From T1Sed10-7 sp040904745 (GTDB lineage: Bacteria > Actinomycetota > Nitriliruptoria > Nitriliruptorales > Nitriliruptoraceae), in assembly GCA_040904745.1 (NCBI GenBank), contig JBBDSW010000015.1, positions 1 through 12,951 on the forward strand: DNA of 12,951 bases, in the 5' to 3' direction. Shown here piece by piece: positions 1-9,684 of this stretch (its first letter is position 1; each line of letters begins with the position of its first letter). The position numbers and the translations under genes are program-made. The notes under the pieces were generated by a model. That model was not told the origin of the DNA and ran no database searches. It saw nothing but the letters and a program-made list of their open reading frames with translations.

Positions 1-39
1 GCGGTGGACGCCTGTCACCCTCCGACCCGCCAGCGTAAC

Positions 40-54
40 GCGGGCGGCGCCCGC
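40..54 (-). terminator. Possible terminator hairpin after the glycosidase gene
   Basis: A perfect 6-bp inverted repeat (GCGGGC / GCCCGC) with a 3-nt loop starts 1 nt after the minus-strand stop codon (58-56). No T-tract follows (GTTACGC), so this would be a stem-only actinobacterial-type terminator, or it may be chance in such GC-rich DNA. The rest of bases 1-55 shows nothing I can annotate. Confidence 0.35.
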
Positions 55-55
55 C

Positions 56-1984
56 TCAGCCGTCCGCGCCGACCAGCGTTGGCTCGTCGTCCGGCGGCAC
101 GGCCACGCCGGCCTCGACGAGTTGCGCGGTGCCGCGCATCATGATCGAGGCCATCGCCCCGCGGGTGACCGCGTCCGACGGGCGGTAGGAGAACCCACCC
201 GTGCCGGCGACGATCCCGGTGGCAGCGAGCCGGTTCACGTTGGCCTCGTGCGCTGACGCGTTGTCGTCGAAGAACGTGTCCCGGCCGGCCGCCAAGGTGC
301 TGCCGCTGCTGTGGGCGATGGCTCCGCTGATCAGGCTCGCGGTCTGCGCGCGGGTGACGGGGTCCCAGGGGTGGTAGGTGGTGGCGGTACGCCCGGAGAT
401 GATCCCGGCCTCGGACAGCCGTGCGATCGCGTCCGCGTGGGCACTCGCCGAGGAGACGTCGGTGAACACGAGCTCGGCCGTCTCGGGCAGGGCCGCACCG
501 GCTCCGCGGGCGGCGTGATCGTCGATCCACCGCGCGAGGAACGAGGCCATCTGGGCCCGGGTCACCGAGCCGTTCGGGTCGTAGGCGGCCGGGGTGACCC
601 CGGTCGTGACCCCCCAGCCGTAGAGGCACTCGATCGAGGCTTCGTGGGTGGTCCCGGCGGTGTCTTCGAAGGACGCGGAGACCAACACGATGTCATCGCC
701 GCAGGCCGCGGACATCTCCCGAGCCGACTGTGGCATCTCGACGTGGAGGAACAACCCGTCCATCACGGCCCGGCCGCTCTCGCTCGGGCGGTTCCAGATG
801 GCCCCGTCGACCGTCATCGTCGTCGCCCCGCCACCATCGAGGTTGACGGCATCGCGGGCACCGAGCGCGATCATGACGTCGGCCAACTCACGCATGGTCA
901 GCCCGCTCGACCAACCTGACTGGCGACCGTCGACGGTGACGAGCAACACCTCGCCGTCGCCGGTGCGACCGATCGCCGTTCGGGGGTGGCGGTTGAAGAC
1001 GTGGTCGTCACCGAAGGCCGCCAGGTCCGTCCACGTGTCCGACGACAGACGCTGGCCGTCCTGTACGAGCAGCTGGCCGCCGGCGACACCGCTGTACAAC
1101 CCATCCCAGGCCCCGGCCGCGGTGGCGGTCGGCTCGATGGTCGTCGTGACCCCGAACACCTCGCCGGGGACGGCGTCGGCGACCTCGGCCCGACGGCTGC
1201 CGGTGGCCACGAGCAGGTGATGGCCGACGGGGACGGCGACCGTGGTGTCCCGCTCGACCTGCCGAACCTCGGTGACCTGCCCCTCGCTGCGACCGGTGGA
1301 GCGCAGCTCGAGCCCGGCGAGCGTCGCGATGGAGGAGCCCGCGGGCACCGTCACCGCGGTGCCGAAGCGGTCGGTGTAGAGCAGCATCTCCGAGGCGAGC
1401 CACGGCTGCCGGTTGAGTTCGTTGATGGGTCCGACGACCGCTGCGCCGAGACGGTCGTAGGTGTGGGTGACCGAGATGCGGTCCATCATGACCTGACCGC
1501 CCGGCGTCCACCCGACCATCCCGCGGCCGGTCGGCAGACCGGCCTGGTTGACGGCCTGACCCTGCTCCAGGCGACCACGGTCGACGAACAGGCCGTTCGG
1601 CGCGCCCCATGGTGCGCGTGGCAGGCGGTAGCCGCCGTTGATCCCGGCGATGGCGCCCTGGCCGAGTGCCCGGGTGGCGAGCGGAACCATCCCCTCGGTC
1701 CCGGCGACCGTGCCACGCGCCAGCGCCGAGCGGAACTCGACGTCCGGGTCGGACTCAGTGAACCCGATCACGTTGCCGCGGGCCAGCGAGCCATTGCTCA
1801 GCGGTACCTCGAACCGGGCGATCGATACGGCGCCCAGCAACCGCTCAGCCTGCAGGTTGCGCACCTCGATCGCTTCGGCCGACGACACCGGGGCCATGGT
1901 GAGCGTCAGTGCTGCGGTGACCAGGACCGCCACACCGCGCACCCCGAACATCCCGAGCCATCGCAGGCCGGCACCGTGCGTCAT
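56..1984 (-). CDS. Secreted phosphodiester glycosidase (NAGPA-type) with three SLH repeats
   Basis: A 642-residue exported protein. Residues 1-38 form a signal peptide: Arg near the start, a hydrophobic core, then SSAEA; there is no lipobox Cys. Residues ~110-415 match the phosphodiester glycosidase family (mammalian NAGPA 'uncovering enzyme' domain, PF09992): GINGGY at 114-119, RTAIG at 335-339, VDGRQ at 351-355, NLDGGGATTM at 381-390, and NRPSESGR followed by DGLFLHV. The family hydrolyses sugar-1-phosphodiesters; the substrate here is unknown. Three SLH repeats follow (~439-486, ~507-556, ~572-618), each ending in a VTRAQ/VTRGAM-like motif, and would hold the enzyme on the cell wall. Cys428 and Cys453 could form a disulfide. 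The frame stays open upstream to 2530, but I chose the ATG at 1984 because AGGGGA lies 7 nt before it; the in-frame ATG at 2002 has no such site. It is divergent from the GT39-like gene. Family call is firm; a role on the polymer made by the neighbouring cluster is inference. Confidence 0.93.
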   Translation of the reverse strand: MTHGAGLRWLGMFGVRGVAVLVTAALTLTMAPVSSAEAIEVRNLQAERLLGAVSIARFEVPLSNGSLARGNVIGFTESDPDVEFRSALARGTVAGTEGMVPLATRALGQGAIAGINGGYRLPRAPWGAPNGLFVDRGRLEQGQAVNQAGLPTGRGMVGWTPGGQVMMDRISVTHTYDRLGAAVVGPINELNRQPWLASEMLLYTDRFGTAVTVPAGSSIATLAGLELRSTGRSEGQVTEVRQVERDTTVAVPVGHHLLVATGSRRAEVADAVPGEVFGVTTTIEPTATAAGAWDGLYSGVAGGQLLVQDGQRLSSDTWTDLAAFGDDHVFNRHPRTAIGRTGDGEVLLVTVDGRQSGWSSGLTMRELADVMIALGARDAVNLDGGGATTMTVDGAIWNRPSESGRAVMDGLFLHVEMPQSAREMSAACGDDIVLVSASFEDTAGTTHEASIECLYGWGVTTGVTPAAYDPNGSVTRAQMASFLARWIDDHAARGAGAALPETAELVFTDVSSASAHADAIARLSEAGIISGRTATTYHPWDPVTRAQTASLISGAIAHSSGSTLAAGRDTFFDDNASAHEANVNRLAATGIVAGTGGFSYRPSDAVTRGAMASIMMRGTAQLVEAGVAVPPDDEPTLVGADG

Positions 1985-1991
1985 CGTCGTG

Positions 1992-1997
1992 TCCCCT
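1992..1997 (-). promoter_or_regulatory. Ribosome binding site fixing the start of the glycosidase gene
   Basis: On the minus strand AGGGGA lies 7 nt upstream of the ATG at 1984-1982. It supports this start over the in-frame ATG at 2002-2000 (no purine-rich site before it) and over the far upstream extension, whose translation is Arg/Pro/Ser-rich low-complexity sequence. The signal peptide begins directly at the chosen start. Confidence 0.75.
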
Positions 1998-2234
1998 GTC
2001 ATCGCCGCTAGCGTCACCGAGCGTCGCCCAGCGGTCGCGCGCCGGTAGTGAACCGGGTCGGGCGGGCGAACCCCCGTCACCGGCCCCGCACGAGGCGACC
2101 AGCGCGCGTCCAGTGACCGTCGGCGCCCCGATGACGGTGTCGGGAACTTCCGCGGCGGCTGGCGCGTGCAGCCACCGGCACCGGCCTGCATACGGTCGCC
2201 GGGGCGGCCCAGGGGACGACAGCTACCCTCGGCG

Positions 2235-2270
2235 CGCGAACGCCGCGAACGTCGCGAACGCCGCGAACGC
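2235..2270. repeat. Four tandem copies of a 9-bp unit (CGCGAACGC)
   Basis: Copies occupy 2235-2243, 2244-2252 (last base T), 2253-2261 and 2262-2270, and are followed by a decayed CGCGGACCC. The array lies about 70 bp before the GTG start of the GT39-like gene, so it is probably in its 5' leader. Any function is unknown. Copy number could vary by replication slippage. Confidence 0.9.
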
Positions 2271-2330
2271 CGCGGACCCTGCGGAGCCCGCAGTGCAGCA
2301 CACGTCGCCGACCCCGCCCACGCCGACCGC

Positions 2331-2336
2331 GGAGGA
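2331..2336 (+). promoter_or_regulatory. Ribosome binding site of the GT39-like gene
   Basis: GGAGGA lies just before the GTG at 2340, with 3-4 nt spacing (slightly short). It supports starting at 2340 rather than at the in-frame ATG at 2166, whose extra N-terminus would be a low-complexity ERR-repeat segment. Confidence 0.65.
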
Positions 2337-2339
2337 ACC

Positions 2340-3833
2340 GTGAGCGTTCGGCCCCTGGGAGGCGGTTCCGACCGGTCCGCATCCGACCGGCGGGAGGAAC
2401 GCCTCGGCTGGCTCCTGATCGCCCTGGTGACCCTCGGCGTGCTCGTGACCTGGGCGCCGAGCACGACCGCCGCACTCGGCGACAACCACGAGGGCCGCAT
2501 CCTGGCCCGCCACGCCCTCAACGTGGCCAACGCCCAGGAGGACGGGCTCGCGGCCAGCGGCTGGCTGAGCGATTGGAGCCCCTACGTCGGCGGCGACGGC
2601 GAGCAGACCAGCTACGCCCACCACCCGCCACTGCTCAACCTCGGCTACTACCTCGCCGGCCGACTGCTCCCGGTGGACCTCGACGTGGCGATGCGGCTGT
2701 TCTCCCTGCTGCTCGGGGCCGCGATGCTGCCGCTCGGTGCGGCGGTGCTGCGGCGGCGAGGTGTCGGGTGGCCGGCCACGGTGGTGGCCACCATCGCCGT
2801 CGCTGTCACCCCACTGTTCTGGGTCTATGGCCGGCTGAGCGGCAACGTGACCCTGCTGCTGGCCATGACGCTGCTGATCGTCCGGGTGGCCGAGGATCGC
2901 CGGATCGCTCGCGGGGAGCTCGCGACGGCCGCGGTCGTCTCGGTCATGGCGATCGTCGCCGGCTACCTCGGCATGGCCATGGCGGCGCTGCTCGGGCTGT
3001 GGCTGCTCCGCCGCCGCGGGTTCGACCACGTCACCATCACCGTCGGGATCGCGATGGTGGTCGGGGCGGCGATCAGCCTCGGCTACGTGATCGGCTCGAC
3101 CGGCGCGGCACGGATCGGTGAGCAGGTCCAGATGCGCACGACCGGTGGCGGGTTCACGGCGGCGGAGTTCCTCGACCGCATCGCCACGTGGGCGCGTGCC
3201 CTGCTGCCGTGGTGGTGGCGCTGGCTGCTCCTGCCGACCGCGTTGGTCGCCGGCGTGTGGGACCGCAGGACCCGGCCGCTGACGATCATCGGCGCGGTGG
3301 TCACGGTCGGCTACGTCGTCGGCCTGCCGAACGGCTCGTTCATCCACGACTACTGGATCCTGCCGGTGCTGCTGCCGGTGTGGTTCGGGACGGCCGCGCT
3401 GGCCACGAGCATCACGCGAGCCCGCCCCGAACGCGAGCGGCTCATCGCCGGCGGGGTTGCCGCGGTGCTGCTGGTCGCCGGTGCCGCCCACGGGCTCGGC
3501 GAACGGGTCCCTGGCACCTACGTGACCGGCCCGGCAACCGCCGGCGAACTCGTACGCACCAACGGCCCGGCCGCCGGTCAGGAGCAGGCGTGGCACACCT
3601 CCGGGCTGCCGGCGCCGCGGTGGCTGAGCCTGTACTGGGACCTGCCTCCGGCCGAGGTCACCGAGGACTCCGCGAGCGCGATCCCCGCCGACGATCTCGT
3701 CGTCGTGAACCTGGAGCGCACACCCGGATGGCTCGGTGAGCCGGCCGCGGTGCGCGAGGTGGCCGCCGAGGCGGAGGGGGACTACGTGCTGCTGCGCGGG
3801 GAGACGCTGCACCGGCTCGCCGCCGACGGGTGA
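2340..3833 (+). CDS. Polytopic membrane glycosyltransferase, GT39/PMT-like (ArnT-type fold)
   Basis: A 497-residue integral membrane protein starting at GTG. A short Arg-rich cytoplasmic N-terminus leads to TM1 (~22-40). A first outer loop carries Asp48 and Glu51 in GDNHEG and a YAHHPPL motif (92-98), typical of GT39/PMT-like enzymes, where acidic residues in this loop act in catalysis and HPPL is conserved. About eight more hydrophobic segments follow (~115-137, 146-166, 168-182, 195-222, 230-252, 294-306, 312-330, 336-386), with HDYWILPVLLPV at 336-347 resembling the family's H-x-YY-type motif. Residues ~387-497 form a soluble tail. Such enzymes move sugars from polyprenyl-phosphate donors to acceptors on the outer face of the membrane; donor and acceptor are unknown here. 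It is divergent from the SLH glycosidase and convergent with the glycopolymer run. It could also be called only 'GT-C superfamily membrane protein'. Coding potential is firm; family assignment is fairly sure. Confidence 0.85.
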   Translation: MSVRPLGGGSDRSASDRREERLGWLLIALVTLGVLVTWAPSTTAALGDNHEGRILARHALNVANAQEDGLAASGWLSDWSPYVGGDGEQTSYAHHPPLLNLGYYLAGRLLPVDLDVAMRLFSLLLGAAMLPLGAAVLRRRGVGWPATVVATIAVAVTPLFWVYGRLSGNVTLLLAMTLLIVRVAEDRRIARGELATAAVVSVMAIVAGYLGMAMAALLGLWLLRRRGFDHVTITVGIAMVVGAAISLGYVIGSTGAARIGEQVQMRTTGGGFTAAEFLDRIATWARALLPWWWRWLLLPTALVAGVWDRRTRPLTIIGAVVTVGYVVGLPNGSFIHDYWILPVLLPVWFGTAALATSITRARPERERLIAGGVAAVLLVAGAAHGLGERVPGTYVTGPATAGELVRTNGPAAGQEQAWHTSGLPAPRWLSLYWDLPPAEVTEDSASAIPADDLVVVNLERTPGWLGEPAAVREVAAEAEGDYVLLRGETLHRLAADG

Positions 3834-3849
3834 CCGCCCGTGTCACCCG
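3827..3849. terminator. Hairpin between convergent genes, possible bidirectional terminator
   Basis: A perfect 8-bp inverted repeat, CGGGTGAC (3827-3834) / GTCACCCG (3842-3849), with a 7-nt loop. The left arm includes the TGA stop of the GT39-like gene (3831-3833). The structure ends 8 bp before the stop codon of the oppositely oriented glycosyltransferase. It fills nearly the whole 23-bp gap between converging genes. There is no T-tract on either side, so Rho-independent activity is uncertain. Confidence 0.5.
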
Positions 3850-3856
3850 GCCCGTA

Positions 3857-5425
3857 TCAACCGACCAGCCCGTCGAGGTGTTCGAACCGGACCGCATCGC
3901 CGAGCCCGAGGATCTCCGGCAGCCCGTCGAACGTGGCGACGGCCTGGCCCAGGAACCGGTCGTCGTCGGCCTCCCAGGTGTGTTCCGCACCGTGCCGCCG
4001 GAGCACGAACCCGAAGCCGTGGGTACGGAACACGAGCTCGCCGGCCGCCTGCAGGCGCATCTTCAGGTGGTGATCGACGGCGCGTGCGACCGGCGGATAG
4101 CCACCGATCGAGTCGAGCGCTTCCCGCGGGGTCAGGAACGTCCCACCGGCCAGCCCCACCGATGGCGCTTCGGCCCGACCGGGGGTCCGCCACACGGTCG
4201 TGCCGGAGGACTGCAGGTAGACGAACTCCGGGGCCTTGCCGACCAGCGCCGCGGCCGTCTGTCGCTGCGCCAGCACCAGGTCGAGCAGGTGCTCAGGCCC
4301 GTAGAGGTCGTCGTCGTCCCACTTGGTCACCAGTGCGCCGTGGGAGCGGTCGACCGCCGCCTGGAGCACCGCGCCGAACGGCACGTCGGGCGGTGCGACG
4401 AAGGCCGAGCCGGCCAGCCCGTGTCGCCGGAGGTCCTCCTCGACGAGGGACACCTCGCCGCCGCCGTGCAGCGCGACGATCACCTCCACCTCGACGTCGC
4501 GTTGCGCGGCCAGCATCTGGAGGGAGAAGGGCACGAGCGCGGGCCGACGCGTGGCCAGGAGCACGCTGATGGTGGGGCGTCGAGGTGGTGCGAGTCGCGG
4601 CTGCCACCCGTCGGTCTCCCCCGGCGCCCAGGAGAGCGTGCGGTCGTGATGCTGCCAGGCGGCCCGTCGCTGGTCGGCGGCCAGCCGTGCGAGCGCCAGG
4701 TCGTCGGCGAGCACCGGGGCCAGGTCGACGGCGAGGTGGGCGCGGAGGTCGGCGTGCAGCAGCTCGAGCGGGGCGAGGGCGGCGGGGGCGACCACGCACG
4801 GGGTGCCGCCGGCGACCACGCGCAGCAGGAGGGCGGCGGTCAGCACCGGGTCGCCGGCCAGCGGGGCGGCGAGGTGGAGGAGGCGGCGGCGGCCGGCCTC
4901 CACGGCGATCCGTTCGATGTCGTCGGGTCCCGGGCCGAGCTGTGGCACGAAGGCATGGGTGCCGCCGATCCCGGCGAGCTCGGCGCCGCTCGCGGTGTCA
5001 GCGTCGCCCACGCCGCTCGCGGTGCCGGCGCTCACGGGCCCGGCTCCCACGATCTCGCGGCCGACCAGCTCGACCTGCTGGCGGTCGCCGTCCGGATCGG
5101 TGGCGATGGTCAGGACGGTCTGCGGTGCCGGATGGACGCGCCGCCGTGGCCGGGCACGGGCTCGGTCCAGCGGGAGGAGGTCGACCTTCATCCCCTGGTC
5201 GGCGAGGAGCTCGTCGCCGAGGTGCTGGGTCACCCGGACCGTGCAGCCGGGCGCGGTGACCTCGCGGTGCAGGCGCAGGCCGGGTTGTGCCTGGCCATCG
5301 GGCACGTCGATCGGGGCCTCGTGGTAGGGCAGCGCCCCGGCGAGCACGGCCGTGACGGGATCGAGCGGGGCCACGAGGTGGGCCGCCCGGGGCCTGTTCG
5401 TGCGAGGCGTGTCCTCCTCGCTCAC
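3857..5425 (-). CDS. GT2-family glycosyltransferase with divergent N-terminal half
   Basis: A 522-residue soluble protein. Residues ~284-480 are a GT-A/GT2 fold: TISVLLATRRP (285-295), VEVEVIVALHGG (311-322), and the metal/nucleotide-binding acidic motif KWDDDDLYGPEHL (368-380). Then come GGTFLTPREALDSIGGYPP and AVDHHLKMRL, the acceptor-side segment usual for GT2 enzymes. Residues 1-270 have no clear catalytic motif. Around 160-266 the pattern (GGTPCVVAPAAL, LADDLALARLAADQRRAAW, then HHDRTLSW) resembles the end of a GT-B or CgeB-like glycosyltransferase domain, so the N-terminus may be a degenerate second transferase (inference). A 14-bp duplication gives a repeated TASG in the linker (~134-147). 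The start is GTG, overlapping the upstream TGA as GTGA, so translation is probably coupled to the small membrane protein. A GGGA motif lies 6 nt before it. It is the last gene of the minus-strand run; sugar and acceptor are unknown. Confidence 0.88.
   Translation of the reverse strand: MSEEDTPRTNRPRAAHLVAPLDPVTAVLAGALPYHEAPIDVPDGQAQPGLRLHREVTAPGCTVRVTQHLGDELLADQGMKVDLLPLDRARARPRRRVHPAPQTVLTIATDPDGDRQQVELVGREIVGAGPVSAGTASGVGDADTASGAELAGIGGTHAFVPQLGPGPDDIERIAVEAGRRRLLHLAAPLAGDPVLTAALLLRVVAGGTPCVVAPAALAPLELLHADLRAHLAVDLAPVLADDLALARLAADQRRAAWQHHDRTLSWAPGETDGWQPRLAPPRRPTISVLLATRRPALVPFSLQMLAAQRDVEVEVIVALHGGGEVSLVEEDLRRHGLAGSAFVAPPDVPFGAVLQAAVDRSHGALVTKWDDDDLYGPEHLLDLVLAQRQTAAALVGKAPEFVYLQSSGTTVWRTPGRAEAPSVGLAGGTFLTPREALDSIGGYPPVARAVDHHLKMRLQAAGELVFRTHGFGFVLRRHGAEHTWEADDDRFLGQAVATFDGLPEILGLGDAVRFEHLDGLVG
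4984..5024. repeat. 14-bp direct repeat inside the GT2 gene
   Basis: CGCCGCTCGCGGTG occurs at 4984-4997 and again at 5011-5024, offset by 27 bp (9 codons). The duplication is in frame and falls in a low-complexity Gly/Ala/Ser/Asp linker of the protein, so it is probably a tolerated slippage or duplication event. Confidence 0.75.
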
Positions 5426-5871
5426 GGCACGTCCCAGCGGCGCGGTGAGGCCGCGGACCCGCTGCCCGTGGCACCGCGTGCCAGCTGCCGGACGAGCTCG
5501 TGCAGGCCGAGCACCCGGTGGTCGATGCTGGCACGCGCGTCCGCGCGGTCGGCGGCCAGCTCCTCACGCACCACGTCGGTGGTGGCCTCCAGCTGCGCGG
5601 TCAGTGTCGGCACGTCGACCAGCTCGCGGCCGTCGAGGTGGTCGAGACGGGAGCTGATCGCCGCGGTCCGCTCCCCGAGCCGCCGCAGCATGCGGTGGTT
5701 GGCCCGGGCCACGAGCAGGAGCGCGGCGAGGAGCCCGCCGATGCCGACCCAGGCAACGAGCGCGGCGAGGCCGGCGAGCGACCCGGCGCCGGCGGACACG
5801 GCCACGCCGATGAGCGGACCCGCCACCAGGTACGCCACGCCACCGGCCAGCGATAGGCCCCGGACCAGCAT
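5422..5871 (-). CDS. Small membrane protein: two-helix hairpin plus cytoplasmic helical tail
   Basis: A 149-residue protein. Two hydrophobic segments (~5-27 and ~32-54) rich in Gly/Ala/Val form a membrane hairpin, followed by a basic ANHRMLRRLGER stretch that suggests a cytoplasmic C-terminus. Residues ~65-130 are charged and helical with Leu/Val spacing that fits a coiled coil (RLDHLDGRELVDVPTL, then LAADRADARASI). The tail is a Gly/Ser/Arg-rich end. I do not recognise a family and see no catalytic motif. The start is well supported by AGGAGG (5876-5881) 4 nt before the ATG. The stop overlaps the start of the downstream GT2 gene (GTGA), so the two are probably made together. The position between glycosyltransferases suggests a scaffold or membrane-recruitment role, which is inference. 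Confidence 0.82.
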   Translation of the reverse strand: MLVRGLSLAGGVAYLVAGPLIGVAVSAGAGSLAGLAALVAWVGIGGLLAALLLVARANHRMLRRLGERTAAISSRLDHLDGRELVDVPTLTAQLEATTDVVREELAADRADARASIDHRVLGLHELVRQLARGATGSGSAASPRRWDVP

Positions 5872-5882
5872 CGACCCTCCTC

Positions 5883-5909
5883 GTTCCTCGGAACACCGGA
5901 CAGACCCTA
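5883..5909 (-). promoter_or_regulatory. Possible internal promoter with adjacent palindrome
   Basis: In the 54-bp gap between the large fusion gene and the small membrane protein, the minus strand reads TAGGGT (5909-5904), a TANNNT-type -10 element. A perfect GTTCC-N2-GGAAC palindrome (5883-5894) lies between it and the ribosome site. No good -35 is seen upstream. This could be an operon-internal promoter with an operator, or chance. Confidence 0.25.
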
Positions 5910-5925
5910 TGCCGTGCGCCGGACC

Positions 5926-9678
<3,753 letters not shown>

Positions 9679-9684
9679 GACGTC

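Larger units (their letters stand above)
1985..2339. other. Divergent intergenic region between the glycosidase and GT39-like genes
   Basis: This 355-bp region should hold both divergent promoters. For the plus-strand gene, two TANNNT-type -10 candidates are visible (TACGGT at 2191-2196 and TACCCT at 2224-2229), neither with a recognisable -35. I see no convincing promoter for the minus-strand gene. A weak inverted repeat (ACCGTC 2116-2121 / GACGGT 2133-2138, 11-nt loop) and the 9-bp tandem repeat at 2235-2270 lie here. Open frames through the region translate to low-complexity Arg- or Ala-rich sequence and are not convincing genes. Confidence 0.5.

Noticed and set aside
2166..2339. N-terminal extension of the GT39-like gene to the ATG at 2166.
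   Set aside because: The extra residues come mostly from the 9-bp repeat (ERR repeats), and GGAGGA lies directly before the GTG at 2340.
2113..2343. The 76-codon frame in the divergent region as a real gene.
   Set aside because: It has no strong ribosome site and a low-complexity product, so I list it only as an observation and not as a coding feature.
1985..2530. N-terminal extension of the glycosidase frame to 2530.
   Set aside because: The extension is Arg/Ser/Pro-rich low-complexity sequence, overlaps the start of the GT39-like gene, and would bury the signal peptide. The ATG at 1984 has a good ribosome site.
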